Shown: positions 30,699-38,784 of the stretch, piece after piece
Numbering within the stretch: position 1 is the stretch's first letter
Layout of the letters: each line of letters opens with the position of its first letter
From: Psychrobacter sp. M13
GTDB taxonomy: Bacteria > Pseudomonadota > Gammaproteobacteria > Pseudomonadales > Moraxellaceae
Length of the DNA stretch: 64,000 bases
Direction of reading: 5' to 3'
NCBI RefSeq assembly: GCF_030718935.1
Contig: NZ_CP132194.1
Location: 3,038,001-3,102,000, forward strand
The notes under the pieces: generated by a model
Seen by the model: the letters and a program-made list of their open reading frames with translations, nothing else
What the model was told of the DNA's origin: nothing
Database searches by the model: none
Program-made: the position numbers and the translations under genes

Positions 30699-30863
30699 AT
30701 GGCTAATAAAGAGAAAGTAAAAGCAGTAAAAAAGGACATTAAAGAAACCAAGCAAGAAATCAAGACTCAGCAGCAACGTCTTAAAGATCTTAAAAAGGAT
30801 CTGAAGAAAGCAAAGAAAGAGAAACCTGAGAAAAAATCTAAGAGTAAGAAAAAAGAGAAGTAA
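30699..30863 (+). CDS. Small lysine-rich coiled-coil protein, 54 aa
   Basis: A very basic 54-residue protein made almost wholly of Lys, Glu, Gln and Asp (MANKEKVKAVKKDIKETKQE at the start, KKSKSKKKEK at the end). A heptad-like helix spans about residues 5-40. It resembles small histone-H1-like or ribosome/nucleic-acid-associated proteins only by composition. A good ribosome binding site (aagga, 8 nt upstream), its own terminator 48 bp downstream and a long upstream region support a genuine monocistronic gene. Confidence 0.72.
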   Translation: MANKEKVKAVKKDIKETKQEIKTQQQRLKDLKKDLKKAKKEKPEKKSKSKKKEK

Positions 30864-30910
30864 AGTATTACTTTAAACGCTTTCTAGAAAGTTGATTTTT
30901 GGGTAGGGGG

Positions 30911-30938
30911 AAGGATAGCGTTGGCTATCCTTTTTTTA
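30911..30938 (+). terminator. Terminator of the lysine-rich small gene
   Basis: The stem aaggatagc (30911-30919) pairs with gctatcctt (30924-30932) and is followed by a T run to 30938. Confidence 0.85.
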
Positions 30939-30949
30939 TTTAAAGTATA

Positions 30950-31257
30950 GGGCGTGTTGAACATTCGATCGTGGCACTGACAGTGACTATTTTTTAGGCG
31001 CTTCGCAGATAAAAATGGTAAGACGAGTTTTCTAAGCGTCTATTTTTAGCAATGAAGCGGCAAAAAAGAGTTCTGTCCTTGCAGGTTGATGCTAAAATCG
31101 CTCTATTCGTTGTAACCGTCTAACTAAAAACAGCTAACCAAGGCATCTGCATTACCTGCGACTTTCACTTTCACTTTCACTTTCACTTAGACTAGAACAC
31201 GGCTTTGATAAACTAGTAGCTATCAGCAGTGCTCATTTATGAATGTTCAACACGCCC
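30950..31257. mobile_element. 308-bp MITE-like element with 17-bp terminal inverted repeats
   Basis: Perfect 17-bp inverted ends, gggcgtgttgaacattc at 30950-30966 and its complement at 31241-31257, bound a 308-bp segment with no coding capacity. Both sides carry TA (30948-30949 and 31258-31259), consistent with a 2-bp target duplication. The interior holds a hexamer repeat tract. It is probably a non-autonomous element moved by a transposase encoded elsewhere. A related single end lies at 33761. Confidence 0.85.
31161..31188. repeat. Hexamer tandem repeat (actttc) inside the MITE
   Basis: Four full copies of actttc plus a partial actt. This is a short slippage-prone tract, not in any coding sequence. 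Confidence 0.9.
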
Positions 31258-31304
31258 TAGATAATAGTTAAGAATTATACGTAAGCTAATCGCTAAACTT
31301 TTCT

Positions 31305-33659
31305 TTAAGCATTAGTATAGCGACTGGCCTCAGGCATCCAGCGGTGGATCAATTGACTGACGTCAGCTTTGCGAGTGCTGTCTGCAATCAAGTGCTTGGC
31401 GAGACGCTGCGCAATAGCGAATAGCTGCTCATCACGGATTAGATCCGCTAGATAATAGCCAATATTACCGGTTTGTCGTTTACCTAATAACTCTCCAGGT
31501 CCGCGCAGCTCTAAGTCTTTTTGGGCGATTACAAAACCGTCGGTACTATCGCGTAGCACATTCAAGCGCTCAGTACCTGTCTCAGAGAGTGGCTTTTGAT
31601 ACAGCAGCACGCAATAGCTCTTAGCCCGCCCACGTCCTACGCGCCCGCGCAATTGATGCAGTTGCGAAAGTCCTAAACGCTCAGCATTTTCAATGACCAT
31701 CAAGGAAGCATTGGGCACATCGACTCCGACCTCGATGACCGTCGTGGCAATCAATAAATCCAGCTCACCAGCTTTGAACTGCTGCATAATCGCTTGCTTA
31801 TCGACCGACTTCATCTTGCCGTGCACCAGACCAATGCGAATGTCTAAGCGCTCATTAAGATCCTCGAAAGTTGCCTCAGCCGCTTGCGCGTCCAACACGC
31901 TAGACTCCTCAACTAACGAGCATACCCAATAAGCTTGTCTGCCCTCTTCGCAGTTAATAGCAATACGCTCAATCACATCGTTACGGCGGTTACGATCGAT
32001 AGTGACGGTAGTAATAGGCGTCCGTCCTGGTGGTAGCTCATCAATGATAGAAGTATCCATATCGCCATAGACGCTCATCGCCAGCGTCCGTGGTATTGGG
32101 GTTGCGGTCATGATCAGCTGATGTGGCGTACTGCCAGCGACGCCTTTATTAGTCAACGCCATCCGCTGCTCAACCCCAAAGCGATGCTGCTCATCGATAA
32201 TCACTAAACCCAACTTGGCAAATTGCACCGTATCTTGAAAGAGCGCGTGAGTACCAACGACGATTTGCACCGTATTATCTACGACCGCTGCAAGTGATTC
32301 ACGGCGCTGCTTAGCCGTTTGTTTACCTGCCAGCCAACCCACGCCAATACCCAATGGCTCGAACCACTGCTTAAAGTTCAATAAATGCTGCTCGGCTAAT
32401 ATCTCAGTCGGTGCCATGACTGCCACTTGCCAGCCACTATCAAGCGCGTAGCCTGCTGCTCCTGCTGCTACCAAAGTCTTACCTGAACCAACATCGCCTT
32501 GTATTAGCCTGAGCATCGGAATAGAGGTTGCCATATCAGCGGTAATATCTTTTATGACTCTTTGCTGAGCGCCTGTCAGCTCAAACGGCAAGGCTGCAAA
32601 CAACTGATCTGACAATGGGCTCTTATTAGCACATTTCGGCGCTTTAAACTTATGCAGTTGCTGACGCCGATACAATAGGCTGAGCTGATGCGCGGTTAGC
32701 TCTTCAATGATTAAGCGCTGGCAAGCGGCATGGCTGCGGGCCGTAAGCTGGGTTAACAGCTTATATTGCTGGTTGGCGTCAGTATAAGTTGGCGGAGTAT
32801 GGAGGAGTACTAACGCTTCAAATATAGTCAGATTATAGACATTATTATTGATAGCGCTATTGATAGCATTAGGCGCTAGACTACTGGTATTACTATGGTT
32901 ATATATAGTAGGGCTAGCTTTGCTAACACTGTTATTGGCACTGTCGTTGAAGCTATTGTCAGGAACTCGACGCGCCAAGGTCGAAAAGATATCTTCTGCA
33001 TCCTCCTCAACTACGACAGGTTTTGTAGGCTCAAAAGGCGCTAATGGCAAGTCAGCGACTACCGCAAAATCCTCTCGTGTAAACAAGGTCATCGGCAGAC
33101 CTTGAGAGCGCACGGTTTGTAGCGCCAATTTAATTAACGTCCGTAGTTTATTCTGATGTAAGCCCTTTACAGTCGGATAAATCGGCTGTAATCCAATATC
33201 AGTGAAGGCCGTATTGCCTGTGATGATTTGATATTCAGGATGATGTATCTGTTTACCATAACGGCTGACTTTGACTTCTCCGAATAGCTGCAACTCAGTG
33301 CCCAGACTCATAGTTTGCTCAAGGCCGCGATAGACTTTAAAGAATCGCAATCCCACTGTACCCGTACCGTCATCTATTATCACGGTCATGCCACTGCGCT
33401 TATTATCGACATGTACGACGCGTCCTTGAATGAGAGCCGTCTGCCCATGCGCAACATCATTTATAGAGACCAGCCGACTACGATCCTCGTAGCCACGCGG
33501 CAGATGCAACAGCAGATCAAATATACGGACGATACCTAACTGCGTCAGCTGATCGGCGACCTTTGGCCCAACCCCAGGCAGCGCTGAGACTGACATGTCT
33601 AGCGCTGAAGATTCACTATCCACGGGAGTGTTTATCGTCTGTATAGCAGGTGTTGGCAT
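31305..33659 (-). CDS. recG: ATP-dependent DNA helicase RecG
   Basis: A 784-residue superfamily-2 helicase that remodels stalled replication forks and Holliday junctions. A wedge/OB region spans about residues 20-200. Walker A (QGDVGSGKT), the DEQH box (IIDEQHRFGVEQR) and the motif TATPIPRTLAM are present, followed by a normal RecG C-terminus. RecG is usually near 690 residues; the excess lies in a Ser/Asn/acidic low-complexity insertion at about 207-274, between the wedge domain and the first helicase domain. The start has aggac upstream. The MITE sits just beyond its 3' end. Confidence 0.96.
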   Translation of the reverse strand: MPTPAIQTINTPVDSESSALDMSVSALPGVGPKVADQLTQLGIVRIFDLLLHLPRGYEDRSRLVSINDVAHGQTALIQGRVVHVDNKRSGMTVIIDDGTGTVGLRFFKVYRGLEQTMSLGTELQLFGEVKVSRYGKQIHHPEYQIITGNTAFTDIGLQPIYPTVKGLHQNKLRTLIKLALQTVRSQGLPMTLFTREDFAVVADLPLAPFEPTKPVVVEEDAEDIFSTLARRVPDNSFNDSANNSVSKASPTIYNHSNTSSLAPNAINSAINNNVYNLTIFEALVLLHTPPTYTDANQQYKLLTQLTARSHAACQRLIIEELTAHQLSLLYRRQQLHKFKAPKCANKSPLSDQLFAALPFELTGAQQRVIKDITADMATSIPMLRLIQGDVGSGKTLVAAGAAGYALDSGWQVAVMAPTEILAEQHLLNFKQWFEPLGIGVGWLAGKQTAKQRRESLAAVVDNTVQIVVGTHALFQDTVQFAKLGLVIIDEQHRFGVEQRMALTNKGVAGSTPHQLIMTATPIPRTLAMSVYGDMDTSIIDELPPGRTPITTVTIDRNRRNDVIERIAINCEEGRQAYWVCSLVEESSVLDAQAAEATFEDLNERLDIRIGLVHGKMKSVDKQAIMQQFKAGELDLLIATTVIEVGVDVPNASLMVIENAERLGLSQLHQLRGRVGRGRAKSYCVLLYQKPLSETGTERLNVLRDSTDGFVIAQKDLELRGPGELLGKRQTGNIGYYLADLIRDEQLFAIAQRLAKHLIADSTRKADVSQLIHRWMPEASRYTNA

Positions 33660-33760
33660 CGAAAGTCCTAGTCATATAACTTTTAGAATTAGATTAGCAT
33701 ATCGACAGAGTTTTGCAGAATGAATAAATGACCTTTTATATAAATAATGGGTTTTAACTA

Positions 33761-33780
33761 GGGCGTGTTGAAATTCAAAC
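33761..33780 (+). repeat. Solo MITE-type end
   Basis: gggcgtgttgaa preceded by TA matches the first 12 bases of the terminal repeat of the 308-bp element. No matching inverted end is visible before the patatin gene, so this looks like a degraded or partial copy. It lies in the 251-bp gap between recG and the patatin gene. Confidence 0.6.
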
Positions 33781-33910
33781 AGATATCACTAATGTCGTGT
33801 AGGCTGGCACTTTAGCCCAGCAAACCATTATGCAAAATCACAATAGCGGATAATTTAATAGATTATGCTAAGCTACTACTGGGAATAAAAATTTAATACT
33901 AAGGCTTTTT

Positions 33911-34873
33911 ATGGCGAGTGTCTCTTTGATTAGATCTATTGTCTATACCAGCTTATTTGGTGCATCAGCTCTGCTAATGAGTGCCTGTAGCACTACGACT
34001 CCAGCTATTATACCTATAACGCCAGTGGTAGAAGCGCCGCGCGTGGCTTTAGTGCTAGGCGGTGGCGGGGCTAAGGGTTTTGCGCATGTTGGTGTGATTA
34101 AGGCTTTGGAAGAAAGCGGCATCACCCCAGACATAGTAGTAGGTACCAGCGTTGGCAGCTTAGTGGGTAGTCTCTATGCCAGCGGGATCACTGCTAATCG
34201 ACTTGAGCAATTAGCCTTAACAACCGCTGATAATGAGCTGATTGATTTTACTTGGTCCAATCAAGGTTTTATTGAAGGCATTAAGCTTAAGAATTTTATT
34301 AATACCAATGTCATGGGACAGTCTATAGAAGATTTTCCGATTAGCTTTGCCGCGATTGCAGCAGACAGAGACACTTTAACCAAAGCCGTTTTTAGCACAG
34401 GTAATGCTGGACTTGCTGTACAAGCTTCTTGTAGCGTGCCCAATATATTTATCTCGCCACGCATTCCCGAAAAAATCGGTAAAAAATACATCGATGGCGG
34501 CGTGGTCAGCTTAGTACCCGTCGATAGCGCCTTTGACTTGGGCGCAGATATCGTCATCGCTGTCGATGTAACCGCTACTGATAGCAGGGCGCCAAAGACA
34601 TCTAGTCAGATGTTGAATATTAAATCATTAGGCAGCTTTTGGGGTTTGTTAGAGCAAAACTTAACCACGAACACCACCAACGGCAAGCGTGCTAATACAG
34701 AGCTGAACCGTGCCGATATCATTATTACGCCAAAAGTTAGTCATATCAGCTCATTAGATACCAGCCAGCGCCGCGCTTTAATCGCCGCGGGCAATCAAGC
34801 AACCACCCTACAAATTGCTAATATTAAGCAGTTGATTACGGATAAATCCAAAAGCAAATATGCGAGGCTATAA
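33911..34873 (+). CDS. Patatin-like phospholipase lipoprotein
   Basis: A 320-residue protein with a lipoprotein signal (lipobox LMSAC, Cys near residue 26) and a patatin domain. The oxyanion motif GGGGAKG, the serine elbow GTSVG and the DGG motif carrying the catalytic Asp (YIDGGVVSLVP) are all intact, so the Ser-Asp dyad is complete. It resembles RssA-type bacterial patatins and probably hydrolyses acyl esters of lipids at the envelope. It ends at its own terminator and converges on the gene at 34985. Confidence 0.9.
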   Translation: MASVSLIRSIVYTSLFGASALLMSACSTTTPAIIPITPVVEAPRVALVLGGGGAKGFAHVGVIKALEESGITPDIVVGTSVGSLVGSLYASGITANRLEQLALTTADNELIDFTWSNQGFIEGIKLKNFINTNVMGQSIEDFPISFAAIAADRDTLTKAVFSTGNAGLAVQASCSVPNIFISPRIPEKIGKKYIDGGVVSLVPVDSAFDLGADIVIAVDVTATDSRAPKTSSQMLNIKSLGSFWGLLEQNLTTNTTNGKRANTELNRADIIITPKVSHISSLDTSQRRALIAAGNQATTLQIANIKQLITDKSKSKYARL

Positions 34874-34875
34874 AA

Positions 34876-34905
34876 AAGCACTACCCTAAAAAAGGATAGT
34901 GCTGC
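34876..34905 (+). terminator. Hairpin after the patatin gene
   Basis: agcactaccc and ggatagtgct form an imperfect stem with an A-rich loop immediately after the patatin stop. The T run on the plus strand is weak, so this call is moderate. Confidence 0.5.
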
Positions 34906-34922
34906 ATGTTAAAAGTTGGGAA

Positions 34923-34970
34923 CTATTATTAATTTAAAGCACTGTTAATTTAAAACGTCGTTAATTAAAA
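34923..34970. repeat. Degenerate 16-bp tandem repeat
   Basis: Three 16-bp units (ctattattaatttaaa, gcactgttaatttaaa, acgtcgttaattaaaa) stand head to tail between the patatin gene and the convergent gene at 34985. They share the core TTAAtttAAA. The same periodicity recurs upstream of argA and of rnr. Confidence 0.6.
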
Positions 34971-34984
34971 GACAGTTAAACTAT

Positions 34985-35578
34985 CTATTTAACGCGCGCA
35001 CGATACTTAACCATCACCGTGTCATTGAGACCCACGCCTTCTAGATTCCAGCGCACTGACTTGTAAAACTGTAAAGGGATCTCTTGATTTTGACCATTCA
35101 TCTGGCCACGTAATGGCATCCGCGCAAAGGTGCTGTTATCAACACTTGCAAAAGCGAAGTCTGGTGCTACGCCGCCCAATAACTCAACTTGCTGAGGAAT
35201 ACTCATCGTAACCGTCATTTTACGTACACGATCAGCGTTATTATTAGTGAAATATCCATGATACTCCAACACATTACCTGACTGCAGACGAGTACTATTA
35301 GTGACTGGCGATAACGACTCCAGACCATTAGCATCAACAGTGATCAAGGATGCCGTAATTTTACTGCTTACTGCTTGCGCATTTGAAGCACTGTTATTTG
35401 AAGCGCTACTAGCGGCTATTTGCATAGCTATAGGATCAGCTGCTCCCTCTGGCGTTGGCAACATAGCTGAGGCTTGAGTGACAACCATAGCGCCAACTAG
35501 CGTACCAGCAACGACATGAAATAAGCGATGACCACTCCAAGCGGCGAAAGGATTAGCAAAAGAATTGGTTTTTTTCAT
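34985..35578 (-). CDS. Exported protein of unknown function (DUF11-like)
   Basis: A 197-residue protein with a long Sec signal (residues 1-38, ending QASA), a Ser/Ala/Asn-rich linker and a beta-rich domain. The pattern LQSGNVLEYHGYFTNNNADR, with later IPQQVELLGG, resembles DUF11 or conserved-repeat modules that usually sit in larger surface proteins; here a single copy makes up the protein. No function can be assigned. The ribosome binding site is weak. Confidence 0.7.
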   Translation of the reverse strand: MKKTNSFANPFAAWSGHRLFHVVAGTLVGAMVVTQASAMLPTPEGAADPIAMQIAASSASNNSASNAQAVSSKITASLITVDANGLESLSPVTNSTRLQSGNVLEYHGYFTNNNADRVRKMTVTMSIPQQVELLGGVAPDFAFASVDNSTFARMPLRGQMNGQNQEIPLQFYKSVRWNLEGVGLNDTVMVKYRARVK

Positions 35579-36027
35579 GATATTTGAGATTCCTAATTAA
35601 GATATCGATAAAACAATAAGGATAAATACGGCGTCTTACAAACTAAAAATACAAATTAAGAAATAGTGGCGATTGTTTTAAATTATTTATATTCGAGAAT
35701 ATTCAGATTTAAAGTCAAGTATATAGCATAAAGATTAGGGTACAGCGCTTAGCATAACAAAAACTTTTTCTTAACACATTAACCCCGTGTTGAGGTTGTG
35801 TATAAAACAACTATCTACCTATTAGGGCTCACTATAATAACCGACTTGCTAAAATAAAAAGATAGCTCATAACTATAATTTTTGCTATGGTAATTCTATA
35901 ATTGACAAGAATCTAGTCATTAAAAATCTGACTGTTAAAATACAGTTATTAAAATCGTCGTTGTTAAACTTGTTGTTGTTAAACTACAGCTATCCCCTTT
36001 TTCTCTCTACTACTTACTGTCCCTACT
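35579..36027. other. Intergenic region upstream of argA
   Basis: About 450 bp, AT-rich, shared by the divergent exported-protein gene and argA. It contains four to five degenerate 16-bp repeats at 35928-35991 with the core gTTAAAa just before argA. I see no consensus promoter and no ARG-box that I can defend. Confidence 0.5.
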
Positions 36028-37350
36028 ATGATGACTTGCGCCATGCCTAAGATCAACCCAGAATACGTTCATTGGTTCCGTAACTCGGCACCTTATATCA
36101 ATACCCATCGCGGCAAGACTTTCGTGATCATGTTCGGTGGTGAGGCGGTCAAGCACCCTAACTTTAGTACCCTTATTCACGACTTTGCGCTACTGCATAG
36201 TTTAGGTATCAAGCTAGTACTCGTACATGGCGCGCGCCCGCAAATCGAGCACAACCTCCAAGAGGCCGGTATTGACTCGCCTCTACATAGAGATATTCGA
36301 GTCACACCGCGTATTGCTATGTCACCGATTCTGCAAGCGGTTGGCGCTATTCGTTTGCAAATAGAGGCGCAGTTATCCATGGGCTTGGCCAACTCTCCTA
36401 TGTACGGCTCACGTATCGATGCGGTGTCGGGTAACTTTGTTACTGCACGCCCCTATGGCATCCGTGATGGCGTTGATTACCAGATGACGGGCGAAGTACG
36501 CTCCATCGATATCGATGCCATAAAAAACAACTTAGCTCATAATCATATCGTGATACTAGGATCAATGGGCTTTTCAGCGACGGGCGAAGTGTTCAATTTA
36601 TTAGCTGAAGACGTCGCGCTTAGCGCAGCGGTAGCCTTGGAGGCGGACAAGCTTATTTTCTTAGGAGAGGAAGCTGATATTAATGATAATGGTCGCCCGC
36701 TGCATGAGATGATCCCTAATGAAGTCGATCGCTTTTTACGTGAGCGTGATGTCAATAATGAGATAAATTATTTCTTGCACTGTGCAAGTAGTGCCTGTCG
36801 TCAAGGCGTTCATCGCACGCACATTATCTCTTATGCCAAAAATGGTGCGCTATTAGAAGAGCTGTTCACCCGCGATGGTTCAGGGACTTTGATCAGTCAC
36901 GATCCTTACGAAGAGATTCGCCATGCTGATATCGATGATGTGGTGGGATTGACTGAATTGCTTGCACCGCTAGAGGATCAAGGTATTTTAGTAGCACGTT
37001 CTCGCGAGCGCTTAGAGCAAGAGATTGATCGTTATAGTGTCATTGAGCGTGACGGCATGATTTTAGGCTGCGCTGCGCTGTATCCATTAGATGATAGCTC
37101 AGCAGAAATCGCTTGTGTCGCCGTACATCCTGATTACCGTAATGGTAGTCGCGGTACTGATTTGCTGGCGTTTTTAGAGCAGCAAGCGCGTAGCCACGGA
37201 CTACACAAACTATTTGTATTGACCACGCGTACCGCGCATTGGTTTGTGGAGCAGGGTTTTGCAGAGGTTGATGCTGACAGCTTACCTGAGGCGCGCCAGC
37301 AGCAGTACTATAATGGTCGCAACTCAAAAGTGTTTCAGAAAAAGCTATAG
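36028..37350 (+). CDS. argA: N-acetylglutamate synthase
   Basis: A 440-residue enzyme making N-acetylglutamate from glutamate and acetyl-CoA, the first step of arginine synthesis. Residues about 15-285 are an amino-acid-kinase-like domain (FVIMFGGEAVKH, LVLVHGARPQIE) and residues about 295-440 a GNAT acetyltransferase domain (CVAVHPDYRNGSRGTDLL). This is the classic two-domain ArgA of gammaproteobacteria, with the expected length. ATG codons occur at codons 1, 2 and 6; none has a clear ribosome binding site. It ends at a strong bidirectional terminator. Confidence 0.95.
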   Translation: MMTCAMPKINPEYVHWFRNSAPYINTHRGKTFVIMFGGEAVKHPNFSTLIHDFALLHSLGIKLVLVHGARPQIEHNLQEAGIDSPLHRDIRVTPRIAMSPILQAVGAIRLQIEAQLSMGLANSPMYGSRIDAVSGNFVTARPYGIRDGVDYQMTGEVRSIDIDAIKNNLAHNHIVILGSMGFSATGEVFNLLAEDVALSAAVALEADKLIFLGEEADINDNGRPLHEMIPNEVDRFLRERDVNNEINYFLHCASSACRQGVHRTHIISYAKNGALLEELFTRDGSGTLISHDPYEEIRHADIDDVVGLTELLAPLEDQGILVARSRERLEQEIDRYSVIERDGMILGCAALYPLDDSSAEIACVAVHPDYRNGSRGTDLLAFLEQQARSHGLHKLFVLTTRTAHWFVEQGFAEVDADSLPEARQQQYYNGRNSKVFQKKL

Positions 37351-37390
37351 CTTGCACTTTTAAGCAGTTATTCACTAAAAAATAGCCACT

Positions 37391-37427
37391 AAAAAGCCCT
37401 CATAGCAAAAACTATGAGGGCTTTTTT
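37391..37427. terminator. Strong bidirectional terminator
   Basis: A 14-bp stem (aaaagccctcatag and its complement) with a short A-rich loop and T runs on both strands. It lies between convergent argA and the FKBP gene. Confidence 0.92.
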
Positions 37428-37447
37428 TAACCTAAAATCTAAGTCGG

Positions 37448-38173
37448 TTATTTTACTTTTAATAATTCCACGACAAATACTAAAGTGCTGTTAGGCTCGA
37501 TACCTTGATTTCCTGCTTCGCCATAAGCGATGTCTGATGGGATATAGAACTCATACTTTGCACCTTCTTTCATAAGCTGTACGCCCTCAGTCCAGCCCGC
37601 GATAACTTGATTCAATGGGAATTCAACAGGCTCGCCGCGCTCATATGAGCTGTCGAACACTGTACCATCGATCAGTTTACCTTCGTAATTGACTTCGACT
37701 ACGTCAGTTGCTTTTGGTGATTTACCTGTACCTTCGGTCAATATCTTATATTGCAAACCTGAAGCCGTTTCCATCACACCTTCTTTTTTAGCGTTCGCCA
37801 CTAAGAATGCCGCGCCCGCTGTTTTGTTCTCTACGACTTTAGCTTCCATATCTTCTACAAACTTCTCTTCTTGAGCTTTTTGGTAATCCGTCAATACTTT
37901 TTCCATTTGCTCTTGCGTCAAGGCTGATTTAGTACCTTCATAGCCATCACGAAAGCCTTTTTCAAAAGTATCAAGATCTAAGTCCGCTATAGATTCCTTA
38001 TTACCATCAGCCATCATGTAGCCCAAGCTATAGCCTACTTTTTGCTCAGCGGTACTTTGTTCTGTTATTGATACACTGGCAGCAGCCGTTTCTTTATTGT
38101 TAGTGCTACAGCCAGTCGTTAATAAAATAGCAGCGCTCAAAGCACTGATTGTTAAAGTAGTGATTTTTTTCAT
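37448..38173 (-). CDS. FKBP-type peptidyl-prolyl isomerase lipoprotein (FkpA/Mip-like)
   Basis: A 241-residue envelope foldase. The lipobox LTTGC near residues 17-21 follows MKKITTLTIS. An FKBP N-terminal dimerisation domain (YSLGYMMADG, about 40-110) leads by a long helix to the FKBP domain (about 135-241). That domain has VEVNYEGKLIDGTVFDSSY and a C-terminal GIEPNSTLVFVVELLKV. The open frame extends 26 codons further upstream, but only the start at 38173 gives a signal peptide. It probably helps outer-membrane or periplasmic protein folding. Confidence 0.92.
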   Translation of the reverse strand: MKKITTLTISALSAAILLTTGCSTNNKETAAASVSITEQSTAEQKVGYSLGYMMADGNKESIADLDLDTFEKGFRDGYEGTKSALTQEQMEKVLTDYQKAQEEKFVEDMEAKVVENKTAGAAFLVANAKKEGVMETASGLQYKILTEGTGKSPKATDVVEVNYEGKLIDGTVFDSSYERGEPVEFPLNQVIAGWTEGVQLMKEGAKYEFYIPSDIAYGEAGNQGIEPNSTLVFVVELLKVK

Positions 38174-38784
38174 AAAATATTCTCGAGTTATCAAAAAGGT
38201 ATGGATAATTATTTGAGGGCTATCATAACAAATCTTGGTTTTATGAACCATTAATAAGATAAAAATATTAAATCATTGTATATACTTTGTAACTAACAGC
38301 TATCTGTATAACAACTTATCACACAAATATGATGCTAAGTTAAGATTTCTATCTTTATTCAGTACATGATATCAGCTAAGCTGTATCTGCCTTATATTTG
38401 AATAGCTTAATATAATCATTTTATGATAGACAGCTTAGGGTTATACGATAATAATTTTGATTATTAATAACTTACATCATTACGGCACGACGTATTAGTT
38501 AATATCGATAATGAGAGTTAAAGTGCTTAAGAGTTACTTTACGCAACTGTTTACCCTAAAATGAATTGTTTTTTATCAAAATTTGAATAGTGGCAAACCT
38601 TACTATGATCTTAATTATACTGTTATGATACTTAGGTCGAAGCTTGATAGTTTAGGATAACTGTTAAGTATTCTTGCGATAATAGAATAATTTCAATTAG
38701 AACCCTACTCATATGCTAATTAATTCAAGAGTAATACTCCTCGCTACTAGCATATGATAATTTGAGGAAAAAAGGACGAATCCA
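38174..38784. other. Long AT-rich intergenic region
   Basis: About 610 bp between divergent genes (FKBP and the channel-like protein). I see no gene, RNA or hairpin I can support; the promoters of both genes should lie here. Confidence 0.5.

Noticed and set aside
38174..38251. 26-codon N-terminal extension of the FKBP gene
   Set aside because: It would bury the lipoprotein signal, which begins at the ATG at 38173.
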